DNA of 7,987 nucleotides from NCBI GenBank assembly GCA_030151135.1, contig JASLEQ010000179.1, positions 1 through 7,987 on the forward strand. Reading direction: 5' to 3'. The notes below the pieces were generated by a model. That model saw nothing but the letters and a program-made list of their open reading frames with translations, was not told the origin of the DNA and made no database searches. Every line of letters begins with the position of its first letter. Position 1 is the first letter of the stretch. A program made the position numbers and the translations under genes. The DNA comes from Candidatus Sulfotelmatobacter sp. (lineage in GTDB: Bacteria > Acidobacteriota > Terriglobia > Terriglobales > SbA1). Positions 1 to 6,407 of the stretch are shown here, piece after piece.

Positions 1-1214
1 AGACCGCGACGAACCAGGTTTCATCGGATGCCCATGCCGGTTCCTATCCAACGGTCGGTCAGAATGCGTGCTCGTCGTGCCACATGTCGCATGACTCGAT
101 TGCACCGGCCCGGCTGCTGCGGCCGGCCACCCCCCCAGCTACTTCGTATGATCCAGTCACGCAGAGTTGCATGACGTGTCACGCGGGTGGGACTTACTTA
201 TCACCCGCCACGGTGCCGAACATCATGGCGGAGGTGGGCAAGATCAGCCATCCGCTGCCGTCTGGAAACAATTTCCACGATGCGGCGGAGACTCCGCTGC
301 TGCAGCACAATCGCCACGCGACCTGCGTGGATTGCCACAATGCGCACGACGGGAATGCGGAGACGGCATTCTCGGCGCCGCCGGCGATTCGGCCGCCGCA
401 GCAAGGAGCGACGGGCATCAGCGCGCTGGACGGCATTACTGTCCTGACGCCATCGATCAATCAGTACGAGACTTGCCTGCGTTGCCACGGCACGAGTCTG
501 GGTAAGCAGCGGCTGGCAGTGTTTGGATATTCGCCGATTCGCGTGGTGCAGGCGGCCGACCCGCTGAACGTGATTGCCGAGTTTGCGCAGACGGCGACGT
601 CGAGCCATCCGGTGACGCATCCCAGGTCAAGCCCGCTGCCGCAGCCGAGCTTACTGGTGAATATGCTGAACGAAACCGGGCTGCCATCATCGCGACTGGT
701 CGGGACGCAGTTGTTCTGCAGCGACTGCCACAACAGCGATGACAATCGCGAATTTGGCGGGACCGGGGCGAATGGCCCACATGGATCGAAGTGGACACAT
801 CTGCTGGAAAGACGTTATGAGTTCAGCCAGGCGCCGGCCCCGGGCCAGTTGATTACCAATTTATTTCCGAATCCGGACGTGACGGTGAATGGCCCATACG
901 CAATGTGCGGAAAGTGCCACGATTTGCCGAACAATATTCTGGCGAATACCAGCTGGAACCAGCACGCGTTGCATGTGTCGCAGTATGGCTTCAGCTGCTC
1001 GGTCTGCCATACGGCGCATGGGATGGGAGCAACTTCTCCGACGTTTACGGGCGAGCGGCTGGTGAACTTCGACGCGAACGTGGTGGCGCCGAACGGCAGC
1101 ACTCCGATTGGATATAACCGCGCCACGAATACGTGTTCGTTAACGTGCCACAACACGGCGCATAACGCGAACGGCACGGTGACGTCCACTGCCTCTGCCG
1201 GTCATAAGCGCTGA
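1..1214 (+). CDS. Multiheme c-type cytochrome (doubled-CXXCH type), 5'-truncated by window edge
   Basis: Probable exported electron-transfer protein carrying several covalently bound c-type haems. The reading frame is open from base 3 to the TGA at 1212-1214, so the start lies outside the window. The first ATG at 84 is not the start, because an in-frame C-S-S-C-H haem motif sits directly before it at 69-83. Further CXXCH motifs are CMTCH 168-182, CVDCH 324-338, CLRCH 474-488, CSDCH 717-731, CGKCH 906-920 and CSVCH 996-1010; the last site, C-S-L-T-C-H at 1134-1151, is CX3CH. That gives at least eight haem sites in about 400 residues. Many extra histidines (for example in SDAHAG, QHNRH, NQHALH, TAHG) could be distal ligands, as in bis-His multihaem proteins. 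There is no C-terminal membrane helix, so it is probably soluble periplasmic, surface or extracellular. The signal peptide would be upstream and cannot be seen. A GT-C-like membrane protein follows after 36 bp, probably in the same transcript. Donor, acceptor and complex are unknown. Confidence 0.92.
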   Translation, partial: TATNQVSSDAHAGSYPTVGQNACSSCHMSHDSIAPARLLRPATPPATSYDPVTQSCMTCHAGGTYLSPATVPNIMAEVGKISHPLPSGNNFHDAAETPLLQHNRHATCVDCHNAHDGNAETAFSAPPAIRPPQQGATGISALDGITVLTPSINQYETCLRCHGTSLGKQRLAVFGYSPIRVVQAADPLNVIAEFAQTATSSHPVTHPRSSPLPQPSLLVNMLNETGLPSSRLVGTQLFCSDCHNSDDNREFGGTGANGPHGSKWTHLLERRYEFSQAPAPGQLITNLFPNPDVTVNGPYAMCGKCHDLPNNILANTSWNQHALHVSQYGFSCSVCHTAHGMGATSPTFTGERLVNFDANVVAPNGSTPIGYNRATNTCSLTCHNTAHNANGTVTSTASAGHKR

Positions 1215-1250
1215 GACAACTTCTGATGTGGATCCGGGGAATCACTCGCA

Positions 1251-2687
1251 ATGGGGAAGCTTCGCATACCGGCAATGCTGGTGTTGTTTTCCGCGGCTGC
1301 GGCAATTGAAGCATTCCGCCTGACATCTCTCTCGTCGTTGAACGCCGCGGATATCTGGTGGCACCTGAGTTCGGGCCTATGGATACTGCAGCACCACTCT
1401 CTTCCGCATTTCGGCATCTTCTCCCAAAATTCCACACAGCCATGGATCGCTTCGAGCTGGGCTTACGAAGGGCTTCTGGCGATCACATACAGGATGCTTG
1501 GACTGCGGGCGATTCCGTGTCTCCTGATGGTTTTCAAGTCTGTACTCGCCGTGCTGACCTTTTTGCTGGCGGGTGGAACGCGCGGAAGATTCTGGCCAGC
1601 CATTGGGCTCTCAATCGCTGGCCAATACATTCTGGCAAATCTGCAGCCCGGACCGGCATATCTTTCCGTTCTCTTCTTCGGAATTGAATTACTTGTCCTG
1701 TGCGAGGCGCGGCGGCGCGGGAATGCGCGGCTACTATGGATGCTTCCGCTGCTGTTTCTGGCCTGGGCGAACTTGCATGTCCAATTTGTGTATGGCCTTG
1801 TCGTGCTGACTTTGTTTCTGGGTACGGTTGCGTATGAGAACGCTATCGCTGTTCCTGGATTCGTGCGCACCGGCCAGGCAGGGGGGATCGTTGCCGCATC
1901 GGTTGCGGCCACGCTGATCACGCCGTACTTTTACGGTCCTTGCGCAGGCTTCTTCAAAACTACATTCAGCGATGCGAACAGGTATTTGCCGGAATTTCAG
2001 GCGTTGGGATTCCGCCAACCGCAGGATTATCTATTGCTGCTGCTCGCCATGGCAGCGTTTCTCGCGCTCGGAGTGCGGCGGTCACGGGATGCATTTCTGA
2101 TTGGGGTGCTGGTCTTCTCACTCGGCATTTCTTTCTACTCGCAACGCGACATCTGGATGGTGACCCTCACCGCGATCGCCGTGATTGGCGAGGCGATGGC
2201 AAAGAAAGAGACGACAGACAAGGAAGCGCGAAAATTATTTGGAAGAGCCGCCTGCGCATCTGCTGCTTGTGCGGCCGCAATCGTGATCGTGTTTTTCCTG
2301 ATGCGCGTTCCGCGCGATCGCGAAGCGCTTCTGGCGAAGATTGGTCAGAGATATCCCGTGACAGCCTGCGAATACATTCGTCAACACGGGCTTCCGCGGC
2401 CTTTGTTCAATGCGTACGAGTGGGGAGGATTTCTCACGTGGTATTTGCCGGAATATCCGGTGGCGATTGACTCGCGCACGGAACTATACGGCGCCGATGC
2501 AATCATCGAATATTCGAAGGCGATGAATGCCGAGGTGGCGTACACGGAGTATCCAGCGTTGTCGGACGCGCAGACGATCGTGTTGCCGAAAAACACGAAC
2601 ATGGCCGCGGCGCTCAGTTCAGTTCCGCGTTTTCAGGTGACGTACAGCGATAGCGTCTCCGTCGTGCTGACGCGGAGTACGCCATGA
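1251..2687 (+). CDS. Polytopic membrane protein, putative GT-C-fold glycosyltransferase (paralogue of the 2866-4392 gene)
   Basis: A 478-residue protein with about ten hydrophobic segments between residues 5 and 350, then a hydrophilic C-terminal domain (about 355-478). After the first helix comes D34-I-W-W-H38, then LPHFGIFS (51-58) and SSWAYE (68-73). An acidic residue in the first extracytoplasmic loop is where GT-C enzymes, which use lipid-linked sugars, keep their catalytic Asp; that assignment is by analogy only. Other motifs shared with the convergent paralogue are AWANLHVQFVYG (171-182), R299-D300-I-W and WGGFLTWYLPEYPVAID (391-407). The ATG at 1251 is preceded by GGGGA at 1236-1240 (10-nt gap). 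The same frame is closed upstream by a TGA at 1224-1226, so no longer start exists. The gene sits 36 bp after the cytochrome and probably shares its transcript. The sugar, the acceptor and even transferase activity are unproven; it could also be a non-catalytic member of the superfamily. Confidence 0.88.
   Translation: MGKLRIPAMLVLFSAAAAIEAFRLTSLSSLNAADIWWHLSSGLWILQHHSLPHFGIFSQNSTQPWIASSWAYEGLLAITYRMLGLRAIPCLLMVFKSVLAVLTFLLAGGTRGRFWPAIGLSIAGQYILANLQPGPAYLSVLFFGIELLVLCEARRRGNARLLWMLPLLFLAWANLHVQFVYGLVVLTLFLGTVAYENAIAVPGFVRTGQAGGIVAASVAATLITPYFYGPCAGFFKTTFSDANRYLPEFQALGFRQPQDYLLLLLAMAAFLALGVRRSRDAFLIGVLVFSLGISFYSQRDIWMVTLTAIAVIGEAMAKKETTDKEARKLFGRAACASAACAAAIVIVFFLMRVPRDREALLAKIGQRYPVTACEYIRQHGLPRPLFNAYEWGGFLTWYLPEYPVAIDSRTELYGADAIIEYSKAMNAEVAYTEYPALSDAQTIVLPKNTNMAAALSSVPRFQVTYSDSVSVVLTRSTP
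2674..2677 (+). promoter_or_regulatory. Shine-Dalgarno GGAG for the 49-codon ORF
   Basis: GGAG lies six bases before the ATG at 2684, inside the last codons of the preceding membrane-protein gene. The spacing is near the bacterial optimum and is the main reason for treating the tiny downstream ORF as possibly translated. Confidence 0.4.
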
Positions 2688-2833
2688 GCAAACCAGCCAG
2701 AGTCATCGAGGTCGTCGACCAAGCAACCGATCTCGCCGGAAGGATGGAACCGGGCCATCGCATCTTCAGAAATGCCAGGCGCTGCGGCTGGCCGGCGTTC
2801 AGGATGCGACTGATCTGCCGCCGTTTTTATTGA
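2684..2833 (+). CDS. Small ORF, 49 aa, ATGA-overlapped with the membrane-protein gene; unknown or remnant
   Basis: The ATG at 2684-2686 overlaps the TGA (2685-2687) of the GT-C-like gene in the classic ATGA arrangement of translationally coupled genes, with GGAG six bases upstream. It reads 49 codons to the TGA at 2831-2833. The peptide starts MSKPARVIEVVDQ and ends in a basic, aromatic tail (RMRLICRRFY). By my hand count about 70% of third positions are G or C, as expected for coding DNA here. I recognise no domain, signal peptide or membrane helix. It may be a genuine small protein, the 5' stub of a larger gene cut off when the oppositely oriented block was joined at about 2834, or chance. 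Confidence 0.35.
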   Translation: MSKPARVIEVVDQATDLAGRMEPGHRIFRNARRCGWPAFRMRLICRRFY

Positions 2834-2865
2834 TCAGATGACTAGATGTGTAAATGAATTAATCT

Positions 2866-4392
2866 TCAGTATTTCCTTGCGATCGGGACACCGTTCACCC
2901 GCCTGGCATACACGGTGGCGATGTCGTCGTGGTAGATGAGTTGGAAGCGGGGATCAACGCTGAGGATTTTGGCGAGCGGCATTTCGCTGCCGAGCAGTAC
3001 CACTTCGGACTCGTTCAGGTATGGGTCGGAGGCATAAGAGGCTTCGGCGTTTTGCGAGTTGAAGAAGATTTTGTCGAGGTCGTCCCCGTAAAGGTCGTTG
3101 CGGCCGTCGACGGCCACGGGATACTCGGGCATGTACCACATTAAGAATCCGCCCCAGTTGAGGGCATTGTAGAGCGGGCCTTGCACGGGATTCCGCCGTA
3201 GAAAATTAATGGCGTTGACCGGGTATGCCGAACTGATGGCGCGATCGAGCCCACGCTCGGTGAAGGCAGTGCCGCTGGCGACGGTCGCGAGCAGGATCGC
3301 TACGGCTGCTGCGACCGATAATTTTTCCAGCCAGCTTTCACGAGAGCATGTCACTGCTTGCGCGGTTTCATCCTGTGCTAAAAATGAATCCGCGATGCAT
3401 GCCGCCGCGGGCAGGCAGATGAACCAGGCATCGCGCATGGTGCGATAGGCGATGATGCTGGCTGCGGTCATCAGCGCGAGCTTGAAGAGGTCGAGTTTGC
3501 GCCGCCAGCCGACGGCGAAGAATCCGGCAGCAGTGAGGAAAAGCTCGGCGAAGTGGCTGTATCCGCGGAAGCTGAGCGGCTGCAGTTCGATGATGACTGA
3601 GTAGGTGAACTTCGCCTTCGAGTATTCGTAGACGACCTGGTACGGATGATAGAAATAGGGACCGACCAGGGTCGCGAGGACGCAGCCGACGCCGAGGAGC
3701 GCCAACTTGTCCACTGGTAGCATTGTAGGCACTAAGAAATCCGCCTTGATATGGAATGCCTCCGCCGCCCGCTGGAATAGATTGACGCCGACAAAAAGTC
3801 CAACGAGGAAAAGTCCATAGACGAATTGGATATGAAGGTTCGCCCAGAGCAGCAAGATCAGCGGCAGCCCGTAAAGTGGCTTGATCTGGGCCGTGCGATT
3901 CGCTTCGATCAACAAAGTGAGAGTGACGGCGAAGAGCGCGATCGAAAAGAAAAATGGCCGCGGCATTCCGTTGAATAAGAACGCCGAGCAAACGATTCCA
4001 GCGCCGATGCAGGCAAGCCAAAGATTCTGAGACAGGCGGCGCAGCATCCAGTAGATGGAGTACGCCACCGCGAGCGTCAACAGGACTCCGAATAGACCGA
4101 TGCCGATCAGGCCGAGCCAAGCATAAGCCCGCGACATCAGGATTTCGTATCCCCAGCTATAGGCAACCCAGGGACGGCTTGCGGCCGTGCGCGAGAGGAT
4201 GCCGGTGTGTGGCACGCTGGCGTGATCGATGATCCAGTCACCGACTTTGAGATGCCACCAGATGTCCGGATCCAGAACGCAGAGCTTGATTTGGAAGGCG
4301 ATGGTGCCGATGCCGGCGAGGAGGAGGACGAGCGCCGCGAGTTGAATCGTGCGGAAGCGTAATAGCGAACGGATTTCGGTAGCAGCGCTCAC
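2866..4392 (-). CDS. Polytopic membrane protein, putative GT-C-fold glycosyltransferase (paralogue of the 1251-2687 gene)
   Basis: A 508-residue membrane protein with about eleven hydrophobic segments (15-35 through 356-375) and a C-terminal soluble domain (about 376-508). It shares the motif series of the + strand paralogue in the same order: D41-P-D-I-W-W-H47, VPHTGILS (60-67), YSWGYE (78-83), [13 protein letters not shown] (181-193), R320-D321-A-W and [19 protein letters not shown] (412-430). The D-P-D before WWH may supply a GT-C-type catalytic acid, by analogy. The start is the GTG at 4392-4390, overlapping the TGA of the upstream flavoprotein gene as GTGA, so translation is probably coupled; no strong Shine-Dalgarno precedes it. 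The stop is TGA at 2868-2866. Proximity to the flavoprotein suggests a shared surface-glycan task, perhaps transfer of a sugar linked to that enzyme's product. Substrate unknown. Confidence 0.88.
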   Translation of the reverse strand: MSAATEIRSLLRFRTIQLAALVLLLAGIGTIAFQIKLCVLDPDIWWHLKVGDWIIDHASVPHTGILSRTAASRPWVAYSWGYEILMSRAYAWLGLIGIGLFGVLLTLAVAYSIYWMLRRLSQNLWLACIGAGIVCSAFLFNGMPRPFFFSIALFAVTLTLLIEANRTAQIKPLYGLPLILLLWANLHIQFVYGLFLVGLFVGVNLFQRAAEAFHIKADFLVPTMLPVDKLALLGVGCVLATLVGPYFYHPYQVVYEYSKAKFTYSVIIELQPLSFRGYSHFAELFLTAAGFFAVGWRRKLDLFKLALMTAASIIAYRTMRDAWFICLPAAACIADSFLAQDETAQAVTCSRESWLEKLSVAAAVAILLATVASGTAFTERGLDRAISSAYPVNAINFLRRNPVQGPLYNALNWGGFLMWYMPEYPVAVDGRNDLYGDDLDKIFFNSQNAEASYASDPYLNESEVVLLGSEMPLAKILSVDPRFQLIYHDDIATVYARRVNGVPIARKY

Positions 4393-5894
4393 GTGGTGGA
4401 CATCACTGCTGTTTCCGCCTGGGCGTCACTTGATTCGTCTGCGATTTGATCGCCAGCGGTTCCGGATTCGTGATAATCGGCATCCTGATTCACGGCCCAG
4501 ACATCGTAGCGGCGCTCCCCCGCGATGATGTTCTTCGCCGTGAGAATGGCCGTCATCATCGCGTGATCCTGGTTGTTGTACTTATGCATGCCGTTGCGGC
4601 CGACGAGATGCAGGCTCGAGAACTTTTGTTCGAGGGCAATGCGGATCGTGTCTACGTGCTTCTGATAGGCATCGTCGTAAACGGGATAGGCTTTGCGCTG
4701 GCGGATGACGCATCCATCGATTACGTCGGCGGCGTCGGCAAGATTCAGGCGCTGGAGTTCCTTTTTTGCGAGTTGAAGCAGTTCCAGATCGGGGGAATTC
4801 CAGAGCTTATCGCCTTCAAAGCAAAAATACTCGAGGCCGTAGGAGGAATAGGCGGGATCGGGGACCATCCCGGGCGACCAGGATTTGTAGTTTTGCACGC
4901 GGCCGACTTGCACGGAGGGATCGTGGATGTAGATCCAGTTGTCGGTGAAGCGTCCTTGATCGCGCACGATGAGGCCGACGGTGAGGAAATCCCGATAGCG
5001 CAGTGATTGCGCGGCGCGGTTGGCTTGCTCGGAAAGGGAGGGCTCGATTTGCGCCACCAGTTCGCGCATCGGCATCGACGAGATCAGGTGCTCGCCGATA
5101 TATTCTTCGACGTTTCCGTCAGCATCTTCGGTGGTGACGATCCAAAGATCGCTGGCAGCGTTGAAGCGGCAACCAACCACGCGGCGGCCGAGCAGAACTT
5201 CGCCGCCGAAGCCGCGAACCTTCTTTGCGCATGCCTCCCACATCATTCCCGGGCCGAGGCGCGGGTAGCGGAAGGTGTCGATCAGCGTTTTCACAAGTTG
5301 CTGGCGGTCTTTGGGCGTTCGCGACAGGAATGCATGCTTGATGGCCGAACCGAGCGAAAGGCCCTTGATGCGTTGGGCGGCCCAATCCGCGGAGATTTCC
5401 TGGCAGTTCATCCCCCAAACTTTTTCGGTATAGGTTTTGAAGAAAATCCGGAACAGGCGCTCTCCGAACTGGTTCACGACCCAGTCCTCGAAAGTTTTGG
5501 GGTTGGGCTTTGGGCGGAGACGGGCTGTGAGGAACGACAAGACGCAGAGCACCGACTCGATGACGCCAAGGTTCCACAAGGCCTCGAATGGCTTCAGTGG
5601 GTAGGTGAAGAATCGGCCGCGATAGTAAATGCGCGAGGAGCGCGGGCGCTCAAGCATGTCATCGCCGCAGACATCGGTCCAGAGGTCTTCGACTTCGCGG
5701 GATTTGGAGAAGAAGCGGTGTCCACCGATGTCGAAGCGGAAGCCCTTGTAGTTGACTGTGCGGGAGATGCCGCCCACGTTTTCCGGATCGCTCTCGAGAA
5801 CCACGACTGGGAGCTTTTGCCTGGAGAGTTTATATGCCGCTGTCAGGCCTGCCGGCCCGGCGCCCACAATCACCGCCTTAAAAATTTTGGCCAT
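4389..5894 (-). CDS. FAD-dependent oxidoreductase, UDP-galactopyranose-mutase-like / amine-oxidase superfamily
   Basis: A 501-residue cytosolic flavoprotein. It matches in memory the uncharacterised NAD(P)/FAD-dependent oxidoreductases related to UDP-galactopyranose mutase and protoporphyrinogen oxidase (the PRK07208-type group). Numbering from the chosen start: dinucleotide-binding loop G11-A-G-P-A-G16, the ribose-binding acid E34 at the end of strand 2, G41-[17 protein letters not shown] (54-65), [21 protein letters not shown] (read as 158-168 then 169-177), and the C-terminal FAD motif [16 protein letters not shown] (431-446). The start at 5894 puts the Rossmann loop ten residues in, as is usual. 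An upstream in-frame ATG at 6005 would add 37 residues and has GAGG at 6013-6010, only 4 nt away, so it cannot be excluded. The chosen start has only a weak GGA about 10 nt upstream. The tail after residue 465 is acidic and probably disordered. The GTGA overlap with the next gene implies one operon; the likely substrate is a nucleotide- or lipid-linked sugar, by inference. Confidence 0.92.
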   Translation of the reverse strand: MAKIFKAVIVGAGPAGLTAAYKLSRQKLPVVVLESDPENVGGISRTVNYKGFRFDIGGHRFFSKSREVEDLWTDVCGDDMLERPRSSRIYYRGRFFTYPLKPFEALWNLGVIESVLCVLSFLTARLRPKPNPKTFEDWVVNQFGERLFRIFFKTYTEKVWGMNCQEISADWAAQRIKGLSLGSAIKHAFLSRTPKDRQQLVKTLIDTFRYPRLGPGMMWEACAKKVRGFGGEVLLGRRVVGCRFNAASDLWIVTTEDADGNVEEYIGEHLISSMPMRELVAQIEPSLSEQANRAAQSLRYRDFLTVGLIVRDQGRFTDNWIYIHDPSVQVGRVQNYKSWSPGMVPDPAYSSYGLEYFCFEGDKLWNSPDLELLQLAKKELQRLNLADAADVIDGCVIRQRKAYPVYDDAYQKHVDTIRIALEQKFSSLHLVGRNGMHKYNNQDHAMMTAILTAKNIIAGERRYDVWAVNQDADYHESGTAGDQIADESSDAQAETAVMSTT

Positions 5895-6009
5895 GCGAGA
5901 TTTTTCCGAACGCGCCCAAACGACGACCTTCCGCCCCAGTTCCCTGATCGCCGCCAAGCTTGCATTGGCAATCTTTGTGCCACAGGCGGTCTGAGAGTAA
6001 GTCATTGAT

Positions 6010-6013
6010 CCTC
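6010..6013 (-). promoter_or_regulatory. Possible Shine-Dalgarno GAGG for the alternative flavoprotein start at 6005
   Basis: On the minus strand GAGG is followed by ATCA and then ATG (6005-6003). The 4-nt spacing is short. It supports the longer form of the flavoprotein, while the position of the Rossmann loop supports the shorter one. Confidence 0.25.
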
Positions 6014-6294
6014 AATACGGTAGGGGGTTACAGCAAGAGATCCGCAGGCGCCTGGAGAGGGGCAAAACACGCGATCACTGAGGGAAATCTCCGATGAGGA
6101 CATGTTGCGCGAAGCGTGGAATTTCGTAAGCGGCTGAAAACAGGATGATTGGGTGGGGGAGACTCGGGCCGGCTTTGGCAGCTTCGATGCAGTCGTGAAG
6201 AAGTTGCGAACGCGCGACTGCGCTTTTCTTCGTGCTTGTTTTTCTCTTGGGATGTTGATCTGCTTTCGAGCGGAGCGACGGATCGAGGGACCGG

Positions 6295-6363
6295 GCAGGG
6301 CTGGAAGGCTGGACGACTGACGCCGCGGTTAGGCCCACGGAATCAGACCAGATCCAGCCCTGC
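6295..6363 (+). repeat. Imperfect inverted repeat / extended stem-loop upstream of the SGNH-TPR gene
   Basis: The outer arms GCAGGGCTGGA (6295-6305) and TCCAGCCCTGC (6353-6363) are perfectly complementary over 11 bp. Moving inward, CTGG (6309-6312) pairs with CCAG (6348-6351), CTGA (6317-6320) with TCAG (6343-6346), and CCG (6323-6325) with CGG (6338-6340), leaving a 12-nt loop. That is 22 pairs in one continuous stem with small internal loops. GGCTGGA also occurs twice in tandem on the left arm (6299-6305 and 6307-6313), allowing an alternative register. No T-run follows on either strand, so it is not a standard intrinsic terminator. It ends 44 nt before the ATG at 6408, placing it in the promoter or leader of that gene. 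It could be a leader structure, a protein-binding site or a small mobile palindrome. Confidence 0.55.
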
Positions 6364-6394
6364 ATCGCGAAGGAAGCTCGGGACTTGCGATTCT

Positions 6395-6400
6395 GGGGAA
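6395..6400 (+). promoter_or_regulatory. Shine-Dalgarno-like GGGGAA for the SGNH-TPR gene
   Basis: GGGGAA ends 7 nt before the ATG at 6408 and fixes that start. The frame stays open back to a TAG at 6330-6332, but only CTG codons lie in between, so no better upstream start is available. Confidence 0.5.
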
Positions 6401-6407
6401 TACTGAA

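Larger units (their letters stand above)
6006..6407. other. Divergent intergenic region without a convincing gene
   Basis: This stretch of about 400 bp separates the minus-strand flavoprotein operon from the plus-strand SGNH-TPR gene and must hold both promoters. I could not find a convincing -35/-10 pair on either strand. Open frames here (minus 6075-6482 and plus 6149-6406) have low-complexity, Ser/Arg/Lys-rich translations with no recognisable motif and look like noise. The one clear structural element is the inverted repeat at 6295-6363. Confidence 0.6.

Noticed and set aside
167..505. Alternative-frame ORFs inside the cytochrome gene
   Set aside because: The frame with eight regularly spaced haem motifs is clearly the coding one; the others are shadows.
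2810..2837. CTGATC ... GATCAG inverted repeat between the converging genes, considered as a bidirectional terminator
   Set aside because: Only 6 bp of stem with a 16-nt loop, low GC and no following T-run; the T-run lies inside the loop. Not a credible terminator.
3368..4120. 250-codon open frame on the minus strand within the second GT-C-like gene, in another frame
   Set aside because: Its Arg/Pro/His-rich translation is typical of a shifted frame, and the overlapping frame encodes the conserved membrane protein.
5007..6008. 333-codon open frame on the plus strand opposite the flavoprotein gene
   Set aside because: It is exactly antisense to a gene with unmistakable FAD motifs. Its translation is low in recognisable motifs and is explained by GC-rich codon use leaving the opposite frame open.
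6149..6406. 85-codon open frame on the plus strand before the SGNH-TPR gene
   Set aside because: It spans the hairpin, has a Gly/Arg/Ser-rich translation without motifs and ends just before the real start.
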